From Streptococcus suis (GTDB taxonomy: Bacteria; Bacillota; Bacilli; Lactobacillales; Streptococcaceae): 64,000 nt of DNA. The notes beneath the pieces are model-generated. The model worked only from the letters and a program-made list of their open reading frames with translations. It had not been told where the DNA came from and ran no database searches. A program made the position numbers and the translations under genes. Below, in pieces: positions 17,366-26,817 of this stretch; the stretch's first letter is position 1, and every line of letters begins with the position of its first letter. The stretch lies in NCBI RefSeq assembly GCF_002960445.1, contig NZ_POJD01000066.1, positions 1 to 64,000 on the forward strand, read 5' to 3'.

Positions 17366-18943
17366 ATGAAAACGAGGAATTTTTGGCTAACCTTATCTTG
17401 TATTTTTGCAGTAGCCCTGCTCAATGTTGGCTTTCTGTATCAGTATCGCTATATTATTGATGCTATTGCAACTGGAGATAGACAAGCCTTTGTGTCTTAT
17501 TTTGTGCAGATGGGGTTAACTGTCCTTGTCATGCTGGTCTTTGAATACATTCGTCAGATTGCCAATGTCAGCTATCTCAATCAAGTAGGTTTCCAATTAC
17601 AAGCGACCTTTATTGGGAAAATGTTTGATTTGTCTTTTAGAGAGTTCGTTGAGCAGGGGGCAGGGGCCTATATTTCCCAGCTCAATAATGATTTGGAGAC
17701 GGTGAAAGAAGATTATTACGACACTTTCTTTACGATTTTTCAAGGAGCTTGTACCTTTGGCATTGCCAGTCTAGCCTTGCTTAGCTTGGATGGTCTGACT
17801 GCTATTTTCTTAATTCTGACTTCCTTTTTGCCAGTTGTGATTCCCTATTTGTTTAAAAAGCGGAGAAGGCTCAATCAGGAGGCGATTTCGGACAGTCAGC
17901 AGGTCTATAATACAAGGGTTTCAGATGTCTTTCTGGGTTATTTGCAAGTGAAAAATAGCCGCCAAAGACAGCAAGTTTTAGATGGGCTGAACGATCGCTA
18001 TCAAGCAGTCAATGACAAGGTCAATCAGGCCAATCGAACGACAGTAACCATGCGGCTCTTAGTCGGTTTTGTCTTTTATCTGACTACTCTTTCGATTATC
18101 TTTATCGGTGGTTTTCAGGTTTTTTCTGGGGCCTTGACCATCGGTGGCTTGACAGCTATTCTGACCATTTCAGAGCAGTTGGTGGATCCCATTAACAGCA
18201 TTGCGGCAGCCTTTTTGGACAGGCATGCCGTTAAGGAATTGAAACAAGAGTTTGAGCTATCTACTTTGGGTCAAGAAACGAAGGGGCAGGAACTAGCTTC
18301 GGCTTTCCAGAGCATGCAACTGGTCAAGGCTAGTTATGCTATCGGTGAGAAGCAGGTATTTGAAGACCTGACCGTAGCGTTTGAACGTGGCAAGAAGTAT
18401 TTAATTCTTGGGGAAAGTGGTTCTGGCAAATCTTCCTTGGCTCTTATTTTGACCAAGAATAGCCAACTGCAAGCAGGGGATATTTACTTTGATAAAACCT
18501 CTCTTTCAGACTTATCCTACCAAGCCATTCAAGACAAGATTGCCTATCTGCCGCAGGAGGGAGCCCTTTTCCATGATACGGTTCTCTACAACTTGACCAT
18601 GGGACGGGAGGTTTCAGAAGATAAGATGATGTCCCTCATTAAGACCATGAATCTTGATAGTCGTTTTCCAAGTTATGCTTCTTTGAGCGAGGAAATAAGT
18701 GATGATAGCGGACTGTCTGGCGGACAAAAGCAACGCCTGCTCTTGATTCGTGCCTTGCTGCAAGATAAGGACGTCTTGTTGCTGGATGAAAGTCTGTCTG
18801 CCTTGGATCAGGAAACCTATGCAGTGATTGAAGATTATCTCATCTCACTAGCAGATAAGACGCTCATTCATATTTCCCACCGTGTGTCCGATGAGGTCCT
18901 TAGCCGTTATGATGGGGTGGTACGGATTGGGGAGAGCAATTAA
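17366..18943 (+). CDS. ABC transporter, ATP-binding/permease half (first subunit)
   Basis: A 525-residue half-transporter: six membrane segments in about residues 1-290 and an ATPase domain in 330-520. Walker A GESGSGKSS (about 350-358), signature LSGGQKQR (about 449-456), Walker B VLLLDE and the H-loop ISHR near 510 are all present. It starts at 17366 after GGTGGAGAAGAA. The second half gene starts 32 bp after its stop, indicating a heterodimeric exporter. The cargo is not evident; no peptide or peptidase gene is adjacent. Confidence 0.85.
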   Translation: MKTRNFWLTLSCIFAVALLNVGFLYQYRYIIDAIATGDRQAFVSYFVQMGLTVLVMLVFEYIRQIANVSYLNQVGFQLQATFIGKMFDLSFREFVEQGAGAYISQLNNDLETVKEDYYDTFFTIFQGACTFGIASLALLSLDGLTAIFLILTSFLPVVIPYLFKKRRRLNQEAISDSQQVYNTRVSDVFLGYLQVKNSRQRQQVLDGLNDRYQAVNDKVNQANRTTVTMRLLVGFVFYLTTLSIIFIGGFQVFSGALTIGGLTAILTISEQLVDPINSIAAAFLDRHAVKELKQEFELSTLGQETKGQELASAFQSMQLVKASYAIGEKQVFEDLTVAFERGKKYLILGESGSGKSSLALILTKNSQLQAGDIYFDKTSLSDLSYQAIQDKIAYLPQEGALFHDTVLYNLTMGREVSEDKMMSLIKTMNLDSRFPSYASLSEEISDDSGLSGGQKQRLLLIRALLQDKDVLLLDESLSALDQETYAVIEDYLISLADKTLIHISHRVSDEVLSRYDGVVRIGESN

Positions 18944-18975
18944 TTTTTGTCAGATTGTTCCTATCTGGAGGAGTT

Positions 18976-20568
18976 ATGAAAAAAATCATCTATCAATTGA
19001 AACCAGTTATTGCCATTCAGTTGGTTTTCCATATCTTATATAGTTTGACCAATGTCGTTTTGCCTGAGTTAAATAAGTATCTTTTTGACCATATTTTCCA
19101 GATGGGCTGGACAGGACTTGTCTGGCTCTTGTTGGCCTACGCTTTGACCATCATTGCCAATTCAGTCTTTCAGTACATTTCCCAGGTTTATGAGTGGAAG
19201 GTGTCTCAGGGGTTCTATGTCACGGCTAAAAAAGGTCTGGCAAACAGCTTGTTATCACAGCCTTTAGCCAAATTTTCAGAGAAGAATGTCTCTGCCTATC
19301 TGTCCATTTTTGACAACGATTTGGAAACCATTGAGGAGAGTTACCTGAGTCCCCTCATGGACATTATCCGCTCTAGTTTGAGCATGGTCATCTATGCGGT
19401 TTCCCTCTTTCTCTTTGTTCATCCGCTGGTTGCGGTAGGCATTATTTTGTCCTCTGCCTTGGCGGTTTTCATTCCCAAGTGGATTTCGGGCCCTCTTTCT
19501 CAGCGTCAGCGGGCATTTTTACAGAGTTTGGAAAGCTATTTTCAGGTGGTGACTGACCTCTTTTCTGCTAAGAACCGCGTTAATAGTGAAACCTTCGGTT
19601 CTATCAGCCGTGTCCACCATCGGTCAGTAGAAGAAAGTGAGCAGGCCCGTTTTCGCTTTGGTCAATTCAAGACCCTGGCCAATGTTGTCAATGGATTTTC
19701 CATGTTTTTGGTGCAATTAACGGCTTTTGGCTTGGTCGGCTATCTCTTGCTGCAAAAAGAGTTGACCATCGGTGCTGCCATTGCGACTTTTAGCTATGTT
19801 GAAAATTTCATCTATCCTATGAAATACATCCTCTTGGATGTCAATTCTATCCATTCGACCAAGGAAACGGTTGCCAACCTAGAAGGCTATCTTGCTGGTC
19901 AGGTCTTGTCTGAGCAAGTACCAAGCTATCCCAATGTGACAGCTTTAGAAGTCAGGGACGTGGCCTATCATGTGGGAGAATTAGCGGTAGCAGATTTTTC
20001 CTATCGGTTTGACAAGGGGAAAAAGTATGCCATCATTGGTCCGTCAGCCAGCGGAAAATCCACTTTTCTACGAGTGTTGGCAGGAGAACTGGATCTGGAC
20101 AAGGGAAGTATTTCCTATCAGGAAAACGATGTTTTGCATGAAATGGAAGCAGCTACCGCCTTCTATCTCAGCCAGTTTGAGTATCTTTACCATACCGATT
20201 TTGAAAACAATGTGTCTGTTTTTGGAACCTATGAGAAGGGAAGAGATGTTATGTTTGGCTTGTTAAGGAGCTTGCCAATGAGTTTACAGGACACCTTGCG
20301 TACAACAACAGACCCCAGTCTCTTGAGTGGTGGCGAGAAAAATGTCCTGTGTCTGCTTCGTGCCCTGATGAGTGGTAAGGAGATTTTGCTCTTGGATGAA
20401 CCGACCGCCCATTTAGACCCTGTCCTGACTAAGCAGGTTTTGACCAAGCTCTTGCAGCTGGAGGACAAACTTATCATCACCATCTTGCATGAATCAAGCC
20501 CTGCCATCCTAGACATGTTTGATGTGGTTTTGGAAATGTGTGATGGGAAATTGAGCGAGAAGATATAA
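18976..20568 (+). CDS. ABC transporter, ATP-binding/permease half (second subunit)
   Basis: A 530-residue half-transporter with six membrane segments and an ATPase domain. Walker A is GPSASGKST, the signature is LSGGEKN (near 455) and Walker B is ILLLDEPTAHLD. The histidine switch is in ILHESSP. ATG at 18976 follows GGAGGAG; an upstream in-frame start at 18955 is less likely. Paired with the previous gene as a heterodimer. The two together are likely a multidrug- or lipid/peptide-type exporter of unknown cargo. Confidence 0.85.
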   Translation: MKKIIYQLKPVIAIQLVFHILYSLTNVVLPELNKYLFDHIFQMGWTGLVWLLLAYALTIIANSVFQYISQVYEWKVSQGFYVTAKKGLANSLLSQPLAKFSEKNVSAYLSIFDNDLETIEESYLSPLMDIIRSSLSMVIYAVSLFLFVHPLVAVGIILSSALAVFIPKWISGPLSQRQRAFLQSLESYFQVVTDLFSAKNRVNSETFGSISRVHHRSVEESEQARFRFGQFKTLANVVNGFSMFLVQLTAFGLVGYLLLQKELTIGAAIATFSYVENFIYPMKYILLDVNSIHSTKETVANLEGYLAGQVLSEQVPSYPNVTALEVRDVAYHVGELAVADFSYRFDKGKKYAIIGPSASGKSTFLRVLAGELDLDKGSISYQENDVLHEMEAATAFYLSQFEYLYHTDFENNVSVFGTYEKGRDVMFGLLRSLPMSLQDTLRTTTDPSLLSGGEKNVLCLLRALMSGKEILLLDEPTAHLDPVLTKQVLTKLLQLEDKLIITILHESSPAILDMFDVVLEMCDGKLSEKI

Positions 20569-20574
20569 AAATAA

Positions 20575-20606
20575 CCCCAAGTCATCAACTCTGACTTGGG
20601 ATCTCT
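20575..20606. terminator. Terminator between the ABC genes and the convergent tRNA-Leu
   Basis: CCCAAGTCA (20577-20585) pairs with TGACTTGGG (20592-20600). The T run is on the minus-strand side, so it probably ends tRNA-Leu transcription and may also serve the ABC genes. Confidence 0.65.
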
Positions 20607-20616
20607 CCATTTATCA

Positions 20617-20698
20617 TGCGGAGGAAGGGATTTGAACCCTCACACCCGATGGGCACATGCGCCTGAAGCATGCGTGTCTGCCGTTCCACCACCTCCGC
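20617..20698 (-). tRNA. tRNA-Leu (anticodon CAG)
   Basis: The reverse complement folds as a class II tRNA: acceptor GCGGAGG / CCTCCGC, a long variable arm, T-arm with GGTTCAAATCC, and an anticodon loop TTCAGGC giving CAG. It is 82 nt with no encoded CCA. It lies on the minus strand between the ABC operon and rsgA. Confidence 0.93.
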
Positions 20699-20752
20699 TT
20701 GTTTTTATTATACTATTTTTACATTGAAATGACTAGAGGAAAGTGTAAAATC

Positions 20753-20773
20753 GAAACCGCTTGCGGTTTTTTT
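20753..20773 (+). terminator. Hairpin with T run before the rsgA promoter
   Basis: AAACCGC-TT-GCGGTTT followed by more Ts. It lies between tRNA-Leu (opposite strand) and the rsgA promoter; its source transcript is unclear. Confidence 0.55.
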
Positions 20774-20786
20774 GTAGGAAATTTGG

Positions 20787-20792
20787 TATAAT
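20787..20792 (+). promoter_or_regulatory. -10 box of the rsgA-rpe-thiN-rmuC operon
   Basis: TATAAT with a TTGG extension, 30 bp upstream of the TTG start of rsgA. Confidence 0.55.
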
Positions 20793-20821
20793 GGTAGCAA
20801 GTACACACAAAGGAGTCTTCA

Positions 20822-21697
20822 TTGCAAGGAAGAATTATCAAGGCCTTGGCTGGTTTTTACTATGTTGAGGCAGATGGACAGATTTATCAAACCAGAGCCA
20901 GAGGAAATTTTCGTAAGAAGGGACAAACGCCCTATGTGGGTGATTTTGTGGATTTTTCTGCGGAGGAAAATTCAGAAGGCTATATTTTAAAAATCCACGA
21001 GAGAAAGAATAGTTTGGTTCGACCTCCTATCGTCAATATCGATCAGGCGGTGGTTATTATGTCTGCAAAAGAGCCTGATTTTAATGCCAATCTACTCGAT
21101 CGTTTCCTAGTTCTCCTTGAACAGAAGGACATGGATCCCATTATTTATATCTCTAAGATGGACTTGGTAGAGGATCGGACGGAGATGGATGCCTTCAAGG
21201 CTATCTATGAAAAAATTGGCTATCCATTTGTCTATCATTTGGAGGAATTGACGCCATTATTGCAGGATAAGGTGACGGTCTTTATGGGGCAGACAGGGGT
21301 TGGCAAATCGACTCTTCTCAATCGCATTGCGCCAGAATTAGCCTTGGAAACAGGGGCAATTTCAGATAGTCTGGGGCGTGGTCGTCATACCACTCGTGCG
21401 GTCAGTTTCTACAATGTCTTCGGCGGGAAAATTGCGGATACGCCGGGTTTTTCATCCCTAGACTATGAAGTCAAGGAGGCGGAGGCTCTGACAGATTGTT
21501 TCCCAGAGATTGCGGAAAGCAGCCAGGACTGCAAATTTAGGACCTGTACCCACACCCATGAGCCGGATTGTGCGGTCAAGGAAGCTGTTGCCAGCTCTGC
21601 CATTTCCCAAAGTCGCTTTGACAATTATCTCCAATTCCTCAGCGAAATCCAAAATCAGCGTGAAACCTATACCAAGGTTAGTAAGAAATTCAAATAG
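20822..21697 (+). CDS. rsgA: Ribosome small-subunit GTPase RsgA
   Basis: A 291-residue circularly permuted GTPase that checks late 30S maturation. Order: N-terminal OB domain, G4-like ISKMDL (about 117-122), G1 [12 protein letters not shown] (about 158-169), G3 DTPGFSS (about 204), and a C-terminal zinc site C-x5-C-x-H-x-x-x-x-x-C ([13 protein letters not shown]). It starts with TTG at 20822, after AAGGAG. First gene of an operon through rpe and thiN. Confidence 0.95.
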   Translation: MQGRIIKALAGFYYVEADGQIYQTRARGNFRKKGQTPYVGDFVDFSAEENSEGYILKIHERKNSLVRPPIVNIDQAVVIMSAKEPDFNANLLDRFLVLLEQKDMDPIIYISKMDLVEDRTEMDAFKAIYEKIGYPFVYHLEELTPLLQDKVTVFMGQTGVGKSTLLNRIAPELALETGAISDSLGRGRHTTRAVSFYNVFGGKIADTPGFSSLDYEVKEAEALTDCFPEIAESSQDCKFRTCTHTHEPDCAVKEAVASSAISQSRFDNYLQFLSEIQNQRETYTKVSKKFK

Positions 21698-21711
21698 AAA
21701 GTTGGTACTCT

Positions 21712-22371
21712 ATGTCACATTATAAGATTGCACCGTCTATTTTAGCGGCAGATTATGCAAATTTTGAAAATGAACTCAAGCGTATTGAGCAGACAGGTGT
21801 GGAATACGTCCATATTGACATTATGGATGGTCACTTTGTGCCAAATATCAGCTTTGGTGCGGATGTGGTTGCGGCCATGCGTCCTCATAGCAAGCTGGTC
21901 TTCGATTGCCATCTCATGGTGTCCAATCCTGAAAATCATATCGAAAGCTTCGCCCGCGCTGGTGCGGATATCTTGACTATTCACGCAGAAGCAACGGTTC
22001 ACCTGCATGGAACACTGCAAAAAATTCGTGCAGCTGGTATGAAGGTGGGTGTTGTCATCAATCCAGGTACACCTCTTGTAACCATTGAGCCTGTGCTCAA
22101 CTTGGTGGATCAGGTTCTACTCATGACGGTCAACCCAGGTTTTGGTGGACAAGCCTACATTCCAGAAGTGGCTGAGAAGATTGAGGCCTTGGTCAAACTC
22201 CGTGAAGCCAAGGGTTTGGCCTTTGATATTGAAGTGGACGGCGGGATTGACGACAAGACCATTCATTCAGCCAAAAACGCGGGTGCCAATGTCTTTGTAG
22301 CTGGTTCCTATCTCTTCAAAGGCGATTTGGATGCCAACGTTGCCAAATTGAAAGCAGTCCTCCATGATTAA
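21712..22371 (+). CDS. rpe: Ribulose-phosphate 3-epimerase
   Basis: A 219-residue TIM-barrel enzyme of the pentose phosphate pathway that interconverts ribulose-5-P and xylulose-5-P. It has the expected motifs: SILAADYANF at the start, HIDIMDGHFVPN near 34, DCHLMV near 64, VNPGFGGQ near 140 and EVDGGID near 175 (catalytic/metal residues). It overlaps thiN by 8 bp. Confidence 0.97.
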   Translation: MSHYKIAPSILAADYANFENELKRIEQTGVEYVHIDIMDGHFVPNISFGADVVAAMRPHSKLVFDCHLMVSNPENHIESFARAGADILTIHAEATVHLHGTLQKIRAAGMKVGVVINPGTPLVTIEPVLNLVDQVLLMTVNPGFGGQAYIPEVAEKIEALVKLREAKGLAFDIEVDGGIDDKTIHSAKNAGANVFVAGSYLFKGDLDANVAKLKAVLHD

Positions 22372-22996
22372 GATTGCCCTAATAGCGGGCGGTTCCTTTG
22401 ACTGCCTTCCTGAGCCTGCCGACCTCTATGTGGGGGTAGATGCAGGCTCTCTTCGTCTATTGGAAGCTTCTCTGCCTCTTGACTGGGCTATCGGTGATTT
22501 TGACTCGGTGACACCTGAAGAATTAGGGAGGATAAAGGATCTAGCAGAGCGTTTTTTGCAAGCTCCTACTGAAAAAGATGATACAGACTTGGAGTTGGCT
22601 TTAAAGGAAATCTTCAAGGCCTATCCGCAGGCCCAGGTTCGCATATACGGTGCTTTGGGTGGTCGCATGGACCACATGATGAGCAATCTCTTTCTGGCTT
22701 CTGAGCCGGACTTGGCTGCCTTTATGGAGCAGATTGAATTGGTGGACAGTCAGAACATCGTCCGTTTTCGACCTGCAGGTCAGCACCGTTTGTCAGCAGT
22801 GGAGGGTATGAAGTACATTTCCTTTATGCCATCGGACCAAAGCCACCTGACCATTCGCCATGCCAAGTACCCGCTGGATGCCAGCAATTATTTTTTCAAA
22901 AAATGCTATTCCTCTAACGAATTTATAGATAGGGACATAGACATTCAACTGGATCAGGGTTACGTGGTCCTGATCTACAGTAAGGACAAGAATTAG
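22364..22996 (+). CDS. thiN: Thiamine pyrophosphokinase
   Basis: A 210-residue enzyme that converts thiamine to thiamine diphosphate using ATP. The DWAIGDFDSV motif (about residues 40-49) and PTEKDDTDLELAL (about 66-78) are the standard ATP/Mg sites. It overlaps rpe by 8 bp and rmuC starts immediately after its stop, so the four genes appear to be one operon. Confidence 0.94.
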   Translation: MIKIALIAGGSFDCLPEPADLYVGVDAGSLRLLEASLPLDWAIGDFDSVTPEELGRIKDLAERFLQAPTEKDDTDLELALKEIFKAYPQAQVRIYGALGGRMDHMMSNLFLASEPDLAAFMEQIELVDSQNIVRFRPAGQHRLSAVEGMKYISFMPSDQSHLTIRHAKYPLDASNYFFKKCYSSNEFIDRDIDIQLDQGYVVLIYSKDKN

Positions 22997-24235
22997 ATGG
23001 ATATTGTATTACTTATTTTGCTGATACTGGTCTTGCTTGCCTTGGTTTTTCTTTATGGAAAATGGCAGAGCTTGGCCCTGCTTTTGCAAGATCAAGCCGA
23101 AGATACTGCAGACAACTTGTCTGACCAGCTCAGCTATCAACTAGAAAATGCAACTCTCAAACAGCAGCAGGCCATTCATCAGGAAGTGGAACGACTCCGC
23201 ACGGAGCTTTACCAACAGCTAACCGACATCCGTCAAGAGCTGAATAAGAGCCACTTGGAAACGCGAGATGCCACCGATCGCCGTTTGCAGGCCATTCAGG
23301 AGTCCAATGAAAAACGCCTGGAAGAAATGCGGCAGACGGTTGAGGAAAAACTGGAGAAAACCCTGCAAACCCGCCTACAAGCCTCCTTTGAAACGGTGTC
23401 CAAGCAATTGGAATCGGTCAATCGTGGTCTGGGCGAAATGCAGACGGTGGCGCGTGATGTGGGCAGTCTGAACAAGGTGCTGTCTGGCACCAAAACCCGT
23501 GGCATCATGGGCGAATTGCAGCTGGGACAGATTATCGAGGATATTTTGACACCTAGCCAATATGAGCGAGAGTTTGCCACGGTTTCAGGCTCGAATGAGC
23601 GCGTGGAGTATGCGGTCAAGCTACCAGGACGGACCGAAGGAGACTATATCTATCTGCCAATCGACTCCAAGTTTCCGCTGGCGGATTACTACCGCTTGGA
23701 AGATGCTTACGAAAGTGGGGACAAGGACCAGATTGACCTCCATCGCAAAAATCTCTTGGCGGCTATCAAACGCTTTGCCAAGGACATTCAGAGCAAGTAC
23801 CTCAATCCGCCTGAAACCACCAACTTTGGTGTCTTGTTCTTGCCGACCGAAGGACTTTATTCAGAAGTGGTCCGCAATCCCATTTTCTTTGATGAGCTTC
23901 GCCGTCAGGAAAATATCGTGGTAGCAGGACCGACCACCCTGTCTGCCCTGCTCAATTCTCTCTCCGTCGGCTTTAAGACCCTCAACATTCAACGGTCAGC
24001 CGATGATATTTCCAAGGTCTTGGGCAATGTCAAGCTGGAATTTGGCAAGTTTTCTGACCTCTTGCTTAAGGCTCAGAAACAACTCAATCAAGCCAGCAGC
24101 AATATTGACAAACTCCTAACCACTCGCACCAACGCCATTGAGCGTAGTCTTCGTACCATTGACCTGTACGAAGATGACCAAACCAAGGGACTGCTTGGCC
24201 TGTCCCCATTAGATGAGGAAGATAATGAAAATTAA
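22997..24235 (+). CDS. rmuC: DNA recombination protein RmuC family
   Basis: A 412-residue protein with an N-terminal membrane helix (LILLILVLLALVFLYGKW), a long coiled coil (about 30-170, heptads rich in Q/E/R/L) and a C-terminal RmuC nuclease-like domain (about 180-360). RmuC limits DNA inversions at short repeats. The start abuts the thiN stop and the end overlaps the yhaM start. Confidence 0.88.
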   Translation: MDIVLLILLILVLLALVFLYGKWQSLALLLQDQAEDTADNLSDQLSYQLENATLKQQQAIHQEVERLRTELYQQLTDIRQELNKSHLETRDATDRRLQAIQESNEKRLEEMRQTVEEKLEKTLQTRLQASFETVSKQLESVNRGLGEMQTVARDVGSLNKVLSGTKTRGIMGELQLGQIIEDILTPSQYEREFATVSGSNERVEYAVKLPGRTEGDYIYLPIDSKFPLADYYRLEDAYESGDKDQIDLHRKNLLAAIKRFAKDIQSKYLNPPETTNFGVLFLPTEGLYSEVVRNPIFFDELRRQENIVVAGPTTLSALLNSLSVGFKTLNIQRSADDISKVLGNVKLEFGKFSDLLLKAQKQLNQASSNIDKLLTTRTNAIERSLRTIDLYEDDQTKGLLGLSPLDEEDNEN

Positions 24236-25166
24236 CCAAATGAAAAAAGATGAATTCTTCGAAGGATTCTATCTGATTAAGACTGCTGAAGTCCGTCAAA
24301 CACGAGCTGGCAAAGACTACCTAGCTCTGACCTTCCAAGATGATACGGGTGAGATTGAAGGCAAGGTCTGGGATGCCCAACCAGGGAAAATCAAAGACTT
24401 TACTGCTGGGACAGTTGTTCACATGCAGGGACGCCGTGAAGTTTACAACAACACCCCCCAGGTCAATCAACTGGTTCTTCGTTTGCCAAAGGCAGGCGAG
24501 CCCAACGACCCTGCTGATTTTAAGGAAAAACCACCTGTTGATGTCAAGGACACCAAGGACTATCTGAGCCAGATGATTTTCCGCATCGAAAATGCCACAT
24601 GGCAGCGGATCGTCCGTGCCCTTTACAGTAAGTACGACAAGGAATTTTATTCCTATCCAGCAGCCAAGACCAATCACCATGCCTTCTATTCAGGTTTGTC
24701 CTTCCATACGGCGACCATGGTACGCTTGGCGGATAAAATTGGCGACGTCTATCCCCAGCTCAACAAGAGCCTGCTTTTCGCAGGGATTATGCTGCATGAC
24801 CTAGCCAAGGTGATTGAACTGACAGGTCCTGATAACACAGGCTACACTGTCCGTGGCAATCTGATTGGGCACATTTCCTTGATTGATGAAGAGATTACCA
24901 AGGTCTTGATGGAATTGGGCATCGATGACAGTCTGGAGGAAGTGACTGTTCTGCGCCATGTCATCCTCAGCCACCACGGTTTGCTGGAGTATGGAAGCCC
25001 TGTCCGTCCGCAGATTATGGAGGCGGAAATCCTCCACATGATTGACAACATCGATGCGGAAATGATGATGATGCTATCGGCCTTGGACAAGGTCGGCCCA
25101 GGCGAGATGACTAACCGCATCTTTGCCATGGACAACCGCGCCTTCTACAAGCCTGATTTAGACTGA
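24225..25166 (+). CDS. yhaM: 3'-5' exoribonuclease YhaM
   Basis: A 313-residue nuclease with an N-terminal OB-fold (about 10-95) and an HD domain, where the metal ligands are in NHHAFYSGLSFHT, MLHDLAK and LSHHGLLEYGSP. It trims RNA 3' ends, in S. pneumoniae among others. ATG at 24225 follows AGGAAGATA. It overlaps rmuC by 11 bp and its TGA overlaps the start of the kinase gene. Confidence 0.9.
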   Translation: MKINQMKKDEFFEGFYLIKTAEVRQTRAGKDYLALTFQDDTGEIEGKVWDAQPGKIKDFTAGTVVHMQGRREVYNNTPQVNQLVLRLPKAGEPNDPADFKEKPPVDVKDTKDYLSQMIFRIENATWQRIVRALYSKYDKEFYSYPAAKTNHHAFYSGLSFHTATMVRLADKIGDVYPQLNKSLLFAGIMLHDLAKVIELTGPDNTGYTVRGNLIGHISLIDEEITKVLMELGIDDSLEEVTVLRHVILSHHGLLEYGSPVRPQIMEAEILHMIDNIDAEMMMMLSALDKVGPGEMTNRIFAMDNRAFYKPDLD

Positions 25167-26032
25167 TGGCAGTTGGGATTGTATCTCGACAGCCCCTCAC
25201 CAAAGGCTGGTCCACGGACCGAAAGTATAAGGTCCAGCTAGAAGATGGTCGCCTTGGTCTGTTGAGAATAGCAGAGCGGCCAGCCTATGAGGCTAAGCGA
25301 TTAGAGTTTCAGTTAGTTGAAAACCTGTTTGGTCTAGGTTTGCCTGTGGCAGAGCCAATCGCCTTTTGGACGGATGAGAAGTCGGTCCATAGCCTCTATG
25401 AATGGATAGAAGGTCAGGATATGAATGACTTGGCTACCAGTCTGTCAGAACAAACCTTATATGAACTGGGCTGTCAGTCAGGTCAGTTCTTGCGAACCTT
25501 ACATGCCCTGCCTATTGACCAAAGCCAACGGGACTGGAACAACTACTATCAGGCTAAGATTGACAATAAATTAGCTGCCTACCAAGCAGCTAGTCATTCC
25601 TATCCAAATGGTCAAGCCATGATAGACTTTGTCCAGGCCAATCGTCACTTGCTGGCAGGAAGACCAATTGCCTACCATCATGGTGATTTTCATACAGGGA
25701 ACTTTCTACGGGGCCAGGATGGAAGACTGAAAATTTTAGACTTTGATCGACATGATATAGGAGATCCCTGGGAAGAATTTAATCGGTTGATTTTTACAGT
25801 GGAATTGTCGCCAGCCTTTGCGCGTGGTCAGGTGGATGCCTATTTTGAAGGAGCTATTCCAGAGGAATTTTGGGGGCTTTTAGCCCTTTATCTGACCGTG
25901 AACAGTCTGGGGGCTCTTTCGTGGGCGGAGCAGGTGGATCCCCTCCAAATCCCCTTGATGAAAGAACAGGCTGATGCTGTTTGGACTTGGTATCAAGGCT
26001 ATAGCAGGCTTCAACCATCATGGTATTTGTGA
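25166..26032 (+). CDS. Phosphotransferase/kinase (APH family)
   Basis: A 288-residue small-molecule kinase. Catalytic loop YHHGDFHTGNFL (about 171-182; Asp base and Asn) and metal-binding ILDFDRHDIGDP (about 190-201) identify the aminoglycoside-phosphotransferase / fructosamine-kinase fold. The substrate is not known. Its start overlaps the yhaM stop. Its last 90 bp and terminator are duplicated 4.6 kb downstream (30568-30716), marking an insertion site for the LXG module. Confidence 0.82.
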   Translation: MAVGIVSRQPLTKGWSTDRKYKVQLEDGRLGLLRIAERPAYEAKRLEFQLVENLFGLGLPVAEPIAFWTDEKSVHSLYEWIEGQDMNDLATSLSEQTLYELGCQSGQFLRTLHALPIDQSQRDWNNYYQAKIDNKLAAYQAASHSYPNGQAMIDFVQANRHLLAGRPIAYHHGDFHTGNFLRGQDGRLKILDFDRHDIGDPWEEFNRLIFTVELSPAFARGQVDAYFEGAIPEEFWGLLALYLTVNSLGALSWAEQVDPLQIPLMKEQADAVWTWYQGYSRLQPSWYL

Positions 26033-26088
26033 AAAATGAACAAAATACGAAAAAAGCGGACTTTTTAAAATAAAAAAGTTCGCTTTTT
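25939..26088 (+). repeat. Direct repeat DR-A, left copy (kinase 3' end plus terminator)
   Basis: About 150 bp, covering the last ~30 codons of the kinase gene and its terminator, is repeated in the same orientation at 30568-30716 with only a handful of mismatches. The left copy is in its natural place because it completes the kinase gene. The pair brackets the LXG module. Confidence 0.9.
26050..26088 (+). terminator. Kinase gene terminator
   Basis: AAAAAGCGGACTTTTT and AAAAAAGTTCGCTTTTT form a long A/T-rich stem followed by Ts. The same terminator recurs at 30678-30716. Confidence 0.8.
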
Positions 26089-26138
26089 ATAGTTTATAGA
26101 TGGAATGTATATTGAACAATGGAGTCGTCATATATTGT

Positions 26139-26146
26139 GATATAAT
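26139..26146 (+). promoter_or_regulatory. Promoter of the LXG module
   Basis: Extended -10 (TG-A-TATAAT at 26138-26146). The first gene starts at 26180 with a strong ribosome site, GGAAGGAG. No clear -35. Confidence 0.5.
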
Positions 26147-26179
26147 TAGAGAGTATGACGTTTTGGAAGGAGATTCTCT

Positions 26180-26458
26180 ATGAGTGGGACAATCAAATCA
26201 AGCCCAGTATCTGCTGCTTCTGCCATTAGTGAATTGGTAGGAGTAGATGCCAGCACCGTTCAAAACCAATCTGTGGATTTTAGCTATACTAGTGGTATTT
26301 CCGGCATGGAAAGCGGACGACAAGTTTCTAATCAAATGCTTCAGGCGGTCAGTGATTTGAGTCAGGCAGTTCTGATTCAAGCCAATAAATTTCCTCAAAT
26401 CGCTGCAAAGCTAGAGAAACGCGATATAGAAGAAGCACAAAGATGGAGAAGCAACTAA
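26180..26458 (+). CDS. LXG-associated small T7SS protein (DUF3130/TIGR04197, Lap1-like)
   Basis: A 92-residue, probably all-helical protein without a classical signal peptide. Its start (MSGTIKSSPVSAASAISEL) and size match the TIGR04197/DUF3130 group, WXG100-like partners encoded just upstream of LXG toxins. In studied streptococcal and staphylococcal systems such partners bind the LXG domain and target the toxin to the type VII apparatus. It overlaps the next gene's start by 1 bp (TAATG). Confidence 0.7.
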   Translation: MSGTIKSSPVSAASAISELVGVDASTVQNQSVDFSYTSGISGMESGRQVSNQMLQAVSDLSQAVLIQANKFPQIAAKLEKRDIEEAQRWRSN

Positions 26459-26817
26459 TGAATCGGATTGAGTATGAAGAAAAATCAGCTGCTCTGACAC
26501 AAGAAATCAATCGGATAGAGTGGCTAGAAGAAGATTTTTTATCGTTGAAGCGAAGACATGAAGAAAGGGTCTTGGATCTCCAATCGGAGTTTCATCATCT
26601 GTCCCTTGAAGTGGAATCACTTCTGTATCATGTACCTGAGGAGACCCCAAGTAAACATATAGACTTGCAGAAAAATGGAGACTTGAAATGGCAGATAGAT
26701 CATTATGTCAGTGAACATTTGGACCAACTATCGCACCATGCAAGTCAAGTTCGCCATCAACTGGACGATGAAAGAGAAGAACGAATCAGAGAAAGGAATC
26801 GTCTAACATGGGAGTAA
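26458..26817 (+). CDS. LXG-associated helical partner (DUF3958, Lap2-like)
   Basis: A 119-residue, charged, coiled-coil protein (for example EINRIEWLEEDFLSLKRRHE, about residues 15-34). The DUF3958 family sits between the Lap1-type gene and the LXG gene in known modules. Start at 26458 (MNRIEYEEK) after GGAG; an in-frame ATG at 26443 is possible. Its end overlaps the LXG start by 10 bp, so translation is coupled. Confidence 0.7.
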   Translation: MNRIEYEEKSAALTQEINRIEWLEEDFLSLKRRHEERVLDLQSEFHHLSLEVESLLYHVPEETPSKHIDLQKNGDLKWQIDHYVSEHLDQLSHHASQVRHQLDDEREERIRERNRLTWE